Shown in pieces: positions 54,807-63,804 of a DNA stretch of 64,000 nucleotides. Numbering within the stretch: the stretch's first letter is position 1; each line of letters begins with the position of its first letter. The stretch is taken from contig DATKZS010000127.1 in NCBI GenBank assembly GCA_035527835.1, positions 1-64,000 on the forward strand, in the 5' to 3' direction. A program made the translations under genes and the position numbers. The DNA comes from DATKZS01 sp035527835 [NCBI: bacterium]. Its GTDB lineage: Bacteria; RBG-13-61-14. Under the pieces are notes generated by a model. The model was not told the DNA's origin and made no database searches. It saw only the letters and a program-made list of their open reading frames with translations.

Positions 54807-55400
54807 CTAATGCTCGACGCCCACGTTCAACACCGGATGCATCAGGCCAATGGACATGTCTTCCAGGTAGAACCGGTTGGCGGCGTGCTCGTCGCCGTGA
54901 AGGATCACGTAGGAGAGCCCGACGTTTTCGAGGACCAGCGCGCGGGTGTCTCTTTTTTTGGGGAACAGGTGCTCCACCCCGGCCCGAAGCTGGCAACTGG
55001 TGGTGGGGGCCTTGCGTTTGTCAGCGCCTCCCCCCGACGAAAAAATCCGATCACGCTTCAGCACCAGGTGTTGTCCCACCCTTTTGTTGATACTGGCCGC
55101 GGTCTTCCCGACGTAAAGCGGAATGGGCAGACCGGCGGAAATGCCCAGCCAGTCGTCATCAATCTCAAGAACGACCTTTTTTCCTCCCGGCCCGGCAAGG
55201 GAAAGGCGCCGGTTTCTCCCGGCAAGGGGTCTTAGGTCACCGGTCCACCAAAAGGCGTAGACACCGCCCTGACTGGGCAGGAAAGCAGGCCTGAGCCCAT
55301 TACCCTTAGCGTTTGCCGCCTCCTTGAGCAGTGGATGTTTGATGCGGCATAGCTGTTCGAACCAGCGGCCCAACAATTCTCCGCGAATCCGCGCGCCCAT
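54807..55400 (-). CDS. GIY-YIG-type nuclease-domain protein
   Basis: About 197 residues. GGVYAFWW and, about 50 residues later, PLYVGKTAASINKRVGQHL form a variant GIY-YIG motif (GVY...YVG) with the Arg of the catalytic helix. The C-terminal Glu region may be LENVGLSYVILHGDE. GIY-YIG proteins cut DNA in repair, restriction or mobility; the role here is unknown. The start is set at 55400 because AAGGAG is spaced well for it; another ATG is at 55406. It lies in a patch of small accessory genes. Confidence 0.75.
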   Translation of the reverse strand: MGARIRGELLGRWFEQLCRIKHPLLKEAANAKGNGLRPAFLPSQGGVYAFWWTGDLRPLAGRNRRLSLAGPGGKKVVLEIDDDWLGISAGLPIPLYVGKTAASINKRVGQHLVLKRDRIFSSGGGADKRKAPTTSCQLRAGVEHLFPKKRDTRALVLENVGLSYVILHGDEHAANRFYLEDMSIGLMHPVLNVGVEH

Positions 55401-55429
55401 CAGCATTCTCCTTCCCTCTAATTTAATCG

Positions 55430-56014
55430 TTACTTCCGTCGCGCTAATATTCTCACCCTCCCCGGCTCGATCCGGAGGTCGTGGATTTCCACGTAGTCGA
55501 GGAGGTTGATCTGGAGCTCTTTGATGAGGGGGATTTCCTTGATGCGCTTTGCGAACTCGTTGGACCAGAAGGGGTAGCGGTGGAGGGAGAGCTTGAGGCA
55601 ATCGGGTTCGACGGCGATGCCGGCGGCAAGCTCGGGCGCCAGGAGCTTGAGGAGGGCGGAGGCCTCGTTAATGAAGCCGGGTCCGGGCGTGATGGTGACG
55701 ACGGACTCGAGGTTGTCGGTCTTGAGCTCGGCGCGGCCGGCAGGCATGATCTTCACGACCTGTTCGTCGGCCGTGACCCTTACGCCGAGCAGGCGCGCTG
55801 AGCCGGAGGCCCGGAAGCGCATGCCCTGAAGCTCGCCCTCGGCCTCTATCAACGCCTCGCCGTCGCCGCAGCGAAGGCGCAGCAACGTAAAACCGGGCGG
55901 CAGCCCGCGCGTCCGGATGAACTCGTTCACCATGTCCTCGCCCGCCACCATGTTGCCCGACAGCAGGTCGCGGATGCGGTTGTCGGTGAAGAGCTTTTTG
56001 ATCCGGTCAAACAT
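55430..56014 (-). CDS. Hypothetical protein with a beta-rich middle region
   Basis: 194 residues, no signal peptide. I do not recognise the family. After a helical N-terminus (MFDRIKKLFTDNRIRDLLSG), the rest alternates short strands, as in LRLRCGDGEALIEAEGELQG and LLGVRVTADEQVVKIMPAG; this resembles lipid- or membrane-associated beta proteins such as DUF2993, but the similarity is weak. Its ATG overlaps the stop of the MBL-fold remnant upstream (TGATG), so it was formerly the second gene of that unit. Confidence 0.65.
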   Translation of the reverse strand: MFDRIKKLFTDNRIRDLLSGNMVAGEDMVNEFIRTRGLPPGFTLLRLRCGDGEALIEAEGELQGMRFRASGSARLLGVRVTADEQVVKIMPAGRAELKTDNLESVVTITPGPGFINEASALLKLLAPELAAGIAVEPDCLKLSLHRYPFWSNEFAKRIKEIPLIKELQINLLDYVEIHDLRIEPGRVRILARRK

Positions 56015-56303
56015 CAGATTTTCACCCGCATCAGGTCTTTGGCCGCGATGACCTCGCCGCCGAACGCCTCGCGCGCCGGCCCGATCATGTCGTGGCCGCG
56101 GCAGGCCGGGTAAAAATGGGTGAGCGCGAGTCTTTTAACGCCAGCTTCCGCCGCGATCCGGCCGGCCCGGGACGGGGTCAGGTGGCCGGAATGCGGGTCG
56201 GACTCGGGAAAGGCGGACTCGGCCACCAACAGGTCCGCGCCCCGGGCGCGCGCCGCTCCGGGTCCGGGTAAATAGTACCGGTGCCGAGAAATATTTCTTC
56301 CAT
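56014..56303 (-). pseudogene. MBL-fold hydrolase (RNase Z-like) remnant with internal deletion
   Basis: From 56303 the frame reads MEEIFLGTGTIYPDPERRAPG, a typical N-terminus of RNase Z-like beta-lactamase-fold proteins. A different frame then continues with ARGADLLVAESAFPES, GHLTPSRAGRIAAEAGVKRL and ALTHFYPAC, typical of the C-terminal third. The middle (roughly 150 residues including HxHxDH) is missing and the junction near 56240 is out of frame. The gene is thus deleted and inactive. Confidence 0.78.
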
Positions 56304-56430
56304 GCGATCCATCCTTCCACATGATGATAAACCATCAGGCACCGGGAAGATAGCGGCAAGGGCCTCAAGCGCTTGACCGTTCACGGCGGGCGATTTAGAC
56401 TAATGATCGGATGGAGAAAAGGGGGCTGCA

Positions 56431-56640
56431 ATGAAGAGCAAGGTATTCACCGCGGTCATTCATAAGGAAGATGATCTTTATGTGGCGGAGTGCCCGGAAG
56501 TAGGCACCGTTAGCCAGGGACACTCGATCGAGGAAGCGCTGGCCAATCTCAAGGAGGCCACGGAATTATACCTTGAGGAGTTCCCTCCTCCCGACTCGAG
56601 GCCCCCGCTGGTGACGACCTTCGAGGCCAGGTATGCCTAA
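56431..56640 (+). CDS. HicB-type antitoxin
   Basis: 69 residues: FTAVIHKEDDLYVAECPEVGTVSQGHSIEEALANLKEATELYLEEF is the HicB partial RNase H-like fold. No DNA-binding domain is attached. AAGGGGG precedes the ATG. Its stop codon lies within the first codons of hicA (ATGCCTAA), so the order is antitoxin-toxin. Confidence 0.9.
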   Translation: MKSKVFTAVIHKEDDLYVAECPEVGTVSQGHSIEEALANLKEATELYLEEFPPPDSRPPLVTTFEARYA

Positions 56641-56858
56641 GCTCCGGCGCGTCTCCGGCCGGGAAGCCATCAGCGCTGGAACGTCTCGGTTTCGAACAGG
56701 TGAGAACGAGGGGAAGCCACGTCGTCATGAAAAAGTCCACCTTGTCCGGAGATCTCGGGTGCGTGGTGCCGCTCCACAAGGAATTAGCGGTGGGTACTTT
56801 GCAGGGGATTCTCAAACAGGCCAAGGTGTCGGCCGAAGAATTCATGAACAATCTCTAG
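56633..56858 (+). pseudogene. Frameshifted HicA toxin gene
   Basis: The frame from 56633 encodes the HicA N-terminus MPKLRRVSGREAI, then breaks at about 56672. From 56673 another frame encodes the rest: ALERLGFEQVRTRGSH (with the catalytic His), VVMKKSTLSGDLG, CVVPLHKELAVGTLQG and a stop at 56856. Compared with the family pattern I-x-A-L-E, two bases are missing. There is no slippery heptamer, so the toxin is probably dead. Confidence 0.85.
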
Positions 56859-56868
56859 AGAGCTCAGC

Positions 56869-57630
56869 TCATTCGCACCCCGTTACCTCGACCGGGTACT
56901 CCTCGATCATCTTGCCGTTGGCCCCGATTTTGACGGTCCAGCGGCCGCAGGGGGACGAGGTTTCGGTGGTGGCGGGCTCGATCCAGCTCCAGAAGTAATA
57001 GCAGCCGGGCTCCTGGGGCTCGACCTCGCGGACGAAGTCGGCGGCCTGTTTGCCGTCGGGGTCGCGCCACTCCATGATGAGCTTGTCGCCGGTGCGCACG
57101 CCCTGCCACGCGGTCCAGACCTGGATCTTGGGATCGCCCCATGAAGCCTTCTCGATTTTCCGGGCGCAGCTCGACTTCTTCTCGTTAATGGAGCCGCACA
57201 GCTCGACCCGGGTGAGGAGCCGCTGCTCCCGGATGCGCGGCGAGTCCGACCACAGGCCGGACACGAACGCCCCATTGTCGGTCACGTCCACCACCACCGT
57301 CAGCTTGATGTCCTCCTTCGCGAACGGGCAGCGGTAGATGGTGACCGTGCGGAACGGGTCGAGTCCCATGATCTTGTAGGTGTAGTTCCACTTGCACGGG
57401 CCTTGCGACGCTCCGTCCAGGTCAGCGGTCTGGCGCAGCACCCGCTCCATCGAGTCGCAGGGCATGGCGGCGCGCATCTCGTCCGAGAAGCGGTCGCACA
57501 AACTCTCGGCCTTTCCCCCGCTGAAATCGTCGGCGGCCCAGCGCGAGACGTCCAGGCTCTTGCTCACCTGCTTGCAGCCGCCGAGGAGCAGGAGCAGGGA
57601 AAGAAGGGCGGCCGGTTTTATCTGTTTCAT
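56869..57630 (-). CDS. Hypothetical lipoprotein
   Basis: 253 residues from MKQIKPAALL with lipobox LLLLGGC (Cys19), so exported and acylated. The mature protein has many cysteines (for example ESLCDRF, PCDSMERV, VELCGS) that could form disulfides, and ends in a beta-rich segment (QVWTAWQGVRTGDKLIMEWR; CYYFWSWIEP). I do not recognise the family. The start is chosen at the ATG beginning the lipoprotein signal; 18 codons upstream are in frame. It is convergent with the hicBA remnant and divergent from trpE. Confidence 0.7.
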   Translation of the reverse strand: MKQIKPAALLSLLLLLGGCKQVSKSLDVSRWAADDFSGGKAESLCDRFSDEMRAAMPCDSMERVLRQTADLDGASQGPCKWNYTYKIMGLDPFRTVTIYRCPFAKEDIKLTVVVDVTDNGAFVSGLWSDSPRIREQRLLTRVELCGSINEKKSSCARKIEKASWGDPKIQVWTAWQGVRTGDKLIMEWRDPDGKQAADFVREVEPQEPGCYYFWSWIEPATTETSSPCGRWTVKIGANGKMIEEYPVEVTGCE

Positions 57631-57721
57631 TTTTTCAACTCCCGCCGAAGATCTCCAGAAGCATTTGCCCGTTGCGGTTTTCATTTACTAAACGCCCAGA
57701 GGCCTGCGATTTCCCTGAATG

Positions 57722-57797
57722 GATTAACCACAGATTAACACGGATGAACACCGATATGAAATTTTTATTGGCGCCCTTGGCGTCTTGGCGTTTAGTC
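57722..57797. repeat. Composite of family A and family D repeat arms
   Basis: TTAACCACAGATTAACACGG and on (family A type) at about 57722-57756 is followed at once by TTGGCGCCCTTGGCGTCTTG (family D type) at about 57769-57790. Neither has its own inverted partner nearby. Confidence 0.7.
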
Positions 57798-57888
57798 CCG
57801 GCCTGTTCGCCCGCCCGTTATTTGCAAGGCGGCGGGCAAGATATTAGGATTGATCTCATGCGCGGGGGCGCGGCAAGGAGATAGGGCC

Positions 57889-59388
<1,500 letters not shown>

Positions 59389-59397
59389 CAAGCTGCG

Positions 59398-59540
59398 GCC
59401 TTGGAGTGCGGCGGCACGACGCCGCTTTCATTAGCGCCGATGCCGCCGAAGAGCTTATATTAACAGTTTCGGGCCAATGAAGGGCGGGTGGAGACTTCCA
59501 ACGCCAATGAAAGCGGCGTCGTGCCGCCGCACTCCAAAGC
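59398..59540. repeat. Inverted hairpin repeat, 'ggagtgcggcggcacgacg' family (H)
   Basis: Left arm 59401-59443 (TTGGAGTGCGGCGGCACGAC and on, then GCTTTCATTAGCGCC), right arm 59498-59538 (imperfect reverse complement), spacer ~55 nt. It sits between trpE and the ATPase module. A single arm is at 39808-39845. Confidence 0.88.
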
Positions 59541-59573
59541 GGGTCAACGCGATGAATAAGGTAGGAGGACAAA

Positions 59574-61100
59574 ATGCCTTCTTCAGCAAAAAATAAAGAC
59601 AAAGCGGCAAAGGATCAAAACGATAGAACAATGCAGTTGACCATCAAAAACTTCGGCCCCATCAGCTCCGGCAAGGTTGACCTCAAGCCACTTACCATAT
59701 TTATCGGGCCTAATAACTCAGGCAAATCCTATTTAGCAATACTTATACATTCATTCTATAAATCAATATCGAAGGGTTTGAAAACGGGAATGAAAGATAT
59801 CGGCATTACTAATATTAAAGATCCCACCTTAAAGAAATTTGACAAGATCTTAGATAAATTGGTTACATTGAAGCCTAATGAAGCGTTCACCTATCCTGCC
59901 AATCTTATCTCTCAAATTGTAAATGATAAGTATCCTCTTATTCATTCTAGCAAATTATCTAATGAAATAATGGAATCATTTTCCTCACCTCTAACCAATT
60001 TGGTTGGAGGGTCATCTTCATCATTTATCTTCACCGCAAGCAATAACAGAATAAAGTCAAGATTCGCCTTGGAGGGTGGCGAGCTCAAAATAACAAAGAG
60101 TAACTACATCTCTAAAGATATTGTATTCAGCTTTGCCATACAACAAGAAGGATGGTTTGCTGGAATAAGTCCTGATAATGAAAATAATAAGTTGAATATC
60201 AACGTTAACTACAAATGGAAAAACAAGCCAAATCAATATAACCTGATTTGTTCTGCGGATGCCATAATAAATTATTTGCAAATGCTATTTAACGATTATC
60301 TTATCAAATCGAAAGACACAAGCTATTATTTACCTGCCGCTAGATCAGCTCTCATACAATCTTATAAATTTTTAACTTCACGGCTTTGGAAAAGTATTCC
60401 CATTGCAATGACTCGAGGGATAGAGACCGTTGATCTTCCAAATTTTTCTGGAGTGGTTTCTTCTTTTCTTTCGGAAATTGCAGGAATCATTACTAAGCCC
60501 AAGAAATACCATAAGTTAGCCGAGGATCTGGAAACTGACCTATTAAAGGGGAGATTAATGTTACATTCACCTGATAACATGCCTTTATCTGACATTATAT
60601 ATAAAGCGGAAAATCTTGAGATTCCTCTATCCAGAACCTCTTCTGCTATTCAAGAAATTGCTCCATTGATTCTCTATTTAAAATACATTATTACTGATCG
60701 TACTGCTAATCTAATAATAGAAGAGCCAGAGGCGCACCTTCATCCCGCCAACCAGCGGATTCTGGCCCAATACCTGGCAAAGCTCATCCGCCAGGGATTG
60801 AACATCATCATCACTACTCACAGCGATTATCTTTTAGAGCAATTGGCCAGCTTCGTGATGATGAGCGGGGTGGACGAAAAGAGCCGCGTGAAAAAATACA
60901 ACCGCGGCAAGGACGATTACCTGTTGCCGGAAGAGGTCGGCGTTTATGCTTTCAAACGGCAGAAGCGCGGCAATGCTTTTAAAATTGAGCCGGTTGAGGT
61001 AACGCAGGAGACAGGCATATCCATGGATGAGTTCAGCGATGTTCTCAATGAACTCTACGAGGAGACTTCCAATATCAGAATTGACCTTCAAGAGAAGTAA
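59574..61100 (+). CDS. AAA_15 (OLD/RecF-like) ATPase, AT-rich
   Basis: 508 residues. A lysine-rich N-terminal tail (1-19) precedes the ABC-type core: Walker A IGPNNSGKSYL near residue 50, a long helical insert, the signature-like LSRTSSAIQEIAPLIL, Walker B LIIEEPEAHLHP and the H-loop ITTHSDYLLEQL. A C-terminal region with KKYNRGKDDYLLPEEVGVYAF and EPVEVTQETGISMDEF is typical of defence ATPases. GGAGG precedes the ATG. The first two thirds are very AT-rich for this genome; from about 60725 composition rises. It forms a pair with the next gene. Confidence 0.87.
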   Translation: MPSSAKNKDKAAKDQNDRTMQLTIKNFGPISSGKVDLKPLTIFIGPNNSGKSYLAILIHSFYKSISKGLKTGMKDIGITNIKDPTLKKFDKILDKLVTLKPNEAFTYPANLISQIVNDKYPLIHSSKLSNEIMESFSSPLTNLVGGSSSSFIFTASNNRIKSRFALEGGELKITKSNYISKDIVFSFAIQQEGWFAGISPDNENNKLNINVNYKWKNKPNQYNLICSADAIINYLQMLFNDYLIKSKDTSYYLPAARSALIQSYKFLTSRLWKSIPIAMTRGIETVDLPNFSGVVSSFLSEIAGIITKPKKYHKLAEDLETDLLKGRLMLHSPDNMPLSDIIYKAENLEIPLSRTSSAIQEIAPLILYLKYIITDRTANLIIEEPEAHLHPANQRILAQYLAKLIRQGLNIIITTHSDYLLEQLASFVMMSGVDEKSRVKKYNRGKDDYLLPEEVGVYAFKRQKRGNAFKIEPVEVTQETGISMDEFSDVLNELYEETSNIRIDLQEK

Positions 61101-61117
61101 GGTGAGAGGTCAGCAGG

Positions 61118-61606
61118 TTGCGGTTACTCGATCAGATAAGGCGGGAGTGCTCGGGGGCGCTCCTTGACTATTGCGGAGAAGCTCGAAGGCGTAGAGTAGC
61201 TTTGGGTCCGGGGACCAAGGCATTGATTATCAAGGGCGAGAAATTAGCTTCCTCCTTCAAAAATGGGGACAGTAGATCAGGAGGGCATTGTGATTGTATA
61301 ATCATTTTCAGCTCGGGCAATGAGCTCCGGGTGGCAGTGATTGAAAACAAGAAGGCCAACATTAAAGCGACACATGCGATCGAGCAGATCGAGAATTGCT
61401 TTATGCTCGCGAGGCGGCTTCTCGCTCCGCATGCCCGGCATTATAAAATTGTATACAGGCTTGCCATCTACGCTCAAGGCGGATGGTTTAAAAGCGACAT
61501 AGAAAAAATCGAAGCTCGAAACAGAAAAAAATATCAGGAACCGCCGATCAGGAGGCGTAAATATGACATGAACATCTTGACCCTGTTTGAAGGAGCGAAG
61601 AAATGA
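61118..61606 (+). CDS. Small nuclease-like partner of the AAA_15 ATPase
   Basis: 162 residues, TTG start (MRLLDQIRREC). CDCIIIFSSGNELRVAVIENKK places an Asp about 18 residues before an E-x-K pair, a pattern compatible with a PD-(D/E)XK nuclease; the rest is basic at the C-terminus (RRRKYDMNIL). I do not recognise a named family. It starts 18 nt after the ATPase stop and ends by overlapping the SCP2 ATG (ATGA). Its role as effector of an anti-phage pair is inferred from the ATPase and the context. Confidence 0.72.
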   Translation: MRLLDQIRRECSGALLDYCGEARRRRVALGPGTKALIIKGEKLASSFKNGDSRSGGHCDCIIIFSSGNELRVAVIENKKANIKATHAIEQIENCFMLARRLLAPHARHYKIVYRLAIYAQGGWFKSDIEKIEARNRKKYQEPPIRRRKYDMNILTLFEGAKK

Positions 61607-62223
61607 CCGAATCATCCATAACGATTCCGCGGCCTCCCGAGGGGATCAGGCCCGCCGGGTTCTGGGAGGAGTGGCTGCCGGGGGTGTTGAAGGATTTTAT
61701 GGAGGTGATCAAGGAGAACGCGGGGGCGCTGGACGCGATCCTGTCGGTGCGGGTGACGGGCGACGGCGGGGGCGAGTGGTCGGTGGTGGTGAAGGACGGG
61801 GAAGCGAGGATCGAGCGCGGGCTACGGGATGACGCGTTCCTTGCGCTCGCGCTCTCAGTGAAGGACTTCCACGACGCGGTGACCGGCCGGCGCGACGACC
61901 TGATCCCGGGCGAGGGCGGTCTGTCCGGCGAGTTGGACCCGGCCCGGGTCGGCGCGGCTATCAGGAACGCCGTGGCGACGCTGGGCAAGATCAAGGGCTC
62001 GCTGCTGTTCCGCGCCTCTCATCCGTCCGACCCGTTCGAGTGCCTGCTCAAGTTCAAGGGCGAGTGGAAGCCCGAGCCCGACACCGTGGTCAAGATTGAC
62101 CAGGGCTACCTCCGCGAGATGCGCCTCTCCGGCATCGGCTTGGTCACCGCCTTCATGGGAGGCAAGATCCGCATCAGCGGCGCCATGGACCTGGTGCTGA
62201 ACTTCATGCCGCTGCTCACCTGA
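61603..62223 (+). CDS. SCP2 sterol-carrier-domain protein
   Basis: 206 residues. The C-terminal part fits an SCP2 lipid-binding fold: SVRVTGDGGGEWSVVVKDGEARIERG, ALALSVKDFHDAVTG, and FMGGKIRISGAMDLVLNFMPLL, the last matching the family-typical GKIRISGDMxLAL ending. Such proteins bind sterols, fatty acids or acyl-CoA. The start overlaps the stop of the nuclease-like gene. Composition is back to GC-rich, so this is the right boundary of the accessory module. Confidence 0.82.
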   Translation: MTESSITIPRPPEGIRPAGFWEEWLPGVLKDFMEVIKENAGALDAILSVRVTGDGGGEWSVVVKDGEARIERGLRDDAFLALALSVKDFHDAVTGRRDDLIPGEGGLSGELDPARVGAAIRNAVATLGKIKGSLLFRASHPSDPFECLLKFKGEWKPEPDTVVKIDQGYLREMRLSGIGLVTAFMGGKIRISGAMDLVLNFMPLLT

Positions 62224-62271
62224 GAAGGAGCCCGAATGTCCAGGCCTTCAAGGTCAAGGAGGTGCGAAAAA

Positions 62272-62772
62272 ATGAATCTGATTCAAAGCGCCCTGAAATT
62301 TTTAGCGCCTGCCGCGCCGGTGATCGCCCTGTCCGTCATCTGGCTGGCGTCACCCGGCTGCCGGTTCGAGGCGGACTGCGAAGACCGCGGGTGCAGGGGC
62401 AATGGGCGCTGCGCCTGCCTCACCTATGATGAATTGTACGCGCGCCAATCCGAGGCCATCGCCAACCTGAAGGCCATCTATCAAAACGAGGTGGCTTACT
62501 ACGGCGAGATGGGCACTTATAGCGGGAGCTTCCGCGGGATCTACTGGTCGCCGGAGGGCGATACCGCTTATGCTTACTTTCTTCCCGATGAGACGCTTCA
62601 GCCCTCGATCGCCGGCCCCTACCAGCTTCCTCGCGGCCTCGCCCCGGCGGCGGGCGCCGATGATTTCGCCGCGCTGGCCGTAAGCAATATAGATTGCGAT
62701 CCGGTCTTGGACATCTTCATGATCAGCAAGAACGGGTTTGTCGTCAGCGTGTCGAATGATATCACTGAGTAG
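62272..62772 (+). CDS. Cys-rich pilin-like (lipo)protein, first copy
   Basis: 166 residues. A hydrophobic signal (FLAPAAPVIALSVIWLASPGC) may end in a non-canonical lipobox. Then comes a Cys-rich tract CRFEADCEDRGCRGNGRCAC (six Cys in 20 residues) and a domain like the C-terminal part of type IV pilins of deltaproteobacteria: AIANLKAIYQNEVAYYGEMGTYS, GIYWSPEGDTAYAYFLPDE. There is no prepilin leader. AAGGAGG precedes the ATG. A paralogue follows directly. Function unknown. Confidence 0.72.
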   Translation: MNLIQSALKFLAPAAPVIALSVIWLASPGCRFEADCEDRGCRGNGRCACLTYDELYARQSEAIANLKAIYQNEVAYYGEMGTYSGSFRGIYWSPEGDTAYAYFLPDETLQPSIAGPYQLPRGLAPAAGADDFAALAVSNIDCDPVLDIFMISKNGFVVSVSNDITE

Positions 62773-62821
62773 AGCGTACAGGCTTGAAAAAACCCCTGAC
62801 GAGGGAGCGGGAGTTCGGGAA

Positions 62822-63313
62822 ATGGGGAATTATTTGTCGCGGAATGGCGCAGCGATTTTGCTGGCTTTCCTGGTTGCACCTGCCCTTTTGCCTGCATGTA
62901 AAATAGATGGCGATTGCGACTGCGACTGCAAGAGCCGGTGCGGGGCTGATTGCCAGTGCGTGGAATATGCTGACTTGTTTGCCCAGCAGGAGGAGGCCAA
63001 GCAAAACCTCCGGGCCATCTTCACCACTGAGGTCGCCTATTTTGGAGAAAACAACACTTTCAGCCCCAGGTTCATTGACGTGGCCTGGTCTCCGGAAGGC
63101 CAGACCCGCTACGCTTACTTCCTTCCCGGGGACTCCATCCAGCCTACGCTCACCATGCCCTGGCATCTGCCGGAGGGGCTTTCCCCGGAGCTCAATGGGC
63201 ATTCTTTCACCGCGATGGCGGTGAGCAACATAGACTGCGACCCGACCCCTGATGTCTGGACGGTTGATGATTCATACCATATCAAGAATGTTATCAATGA
63301 CGTTTATCAATAA
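62822..63313 (+). CDS. Cys-rich pilin-like (lipo)protein, second copy
   Basis: 163 residues, paralogous to the preceding gene. The signal is AAILLAFLVAPALLPAC with a possible lipobox. The Cys-rich tract is denser: CDCDCKSRCGADCQC. The pilin-like region AKQNLRAIFTTEVAYFGENNTFS, DVAWSPEGQTRYAYFLPGDSI and MAVSNIDCDP aligns with the first copy. The dense Cys tract could bind metal or form disulfides. Ribosome binding site is weak. Function unknown. Confidence 0.72.
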   Translation: MGNYLSRNGAAILLAFLVAPALLPACKIDGDCDCDCKSRCGADCQCVEYADLFAQQEEAKQNLRAIFTTEVAYFGENNTFSPRFIDVAWSPEGQTRYAYFLPGDSIQPTLTMPWHLPEGLSPELNGHSFTAMAVSNIDCDPTPDVWTVDDSYHIKNVINDVYQ

Positions 63314-63354
63314 GGGGCGGCGCAGCATCGGCAGGACTTGACGAAGGAGAGAAG

Positions 63355-63804
63355 ATGAAACTGGAAAAGGTCGGCCAGGTGGGCGTGGTGGTGAAGGACG
63401 TGGAGAAGGCGGCCCAATTTTTACGCGAGAAATTCGGGATCGGGCCGTTCAATTTCGTGGATTTTCAAAACGGGAAGGCCGAGTACAAGGGCGAGCACAG
63501 GAAGTACAAGAGCAAGGTCGGGATGTGCAACTATAACGGGTTGGTGATCGAGCTGATGCAGCCATACGAGGGCGAGACCATCCAGAACGACCCGCAGTAC
63601 CTTCCTCCCGGCGGCCAGGGCATGCACCACCTGGGCTTTTACGTGCCGGACGCGGAGGCGCTGGTCAAGGAGTTCGAGCAGGACGGCGGCCGCGTTTTGC
63701 AGCGGAGCTGGCCCCTGCCCAATGCGATGACCATCTACCTGGAGACGCCGCAATACGCGGGCATCCTGATCGAGCTGATCCAGCTCGGCGCTCCCAAAAA
63801 ATGA
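63355..63804 (+). CDS. VOC-superfamily protein (glyoxalase/methylmalonyl-CoA epimerase-like)
   Basis: 149 residues with two beta-alpha-beta-beta-beta modules: GQVGVVVKDVEKAAQFLREKFGIGPF and MHHLGFYVPDAEALVKEFEQDGG. Metal-ligand candidates are E in VIELMQP, H in GMHHLGFY and E in LIELIQL; the first His of the usual ligand set appears as Gln (VGQVG). The resemblance to methylmalonyl-CoA epimerase is moderate. AAGGAG precedes the ATG. It overlaps the next gene by 4 bp (ATGA). Confidence 0.82.
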   Translation: MKLEKVGQVGVVVKDVEKAAQFLREKFGIGPFNFVDFQNGKAEYKGEHRKYKSKVGMCNYNGLVIELMQPYEGETIQNDPQYLPPGGQGMHHLGFYVPDAEALVKEFEQDGGRVLQRSWPLPNAMTIYLETPQYAGILIELIQLGAPKK

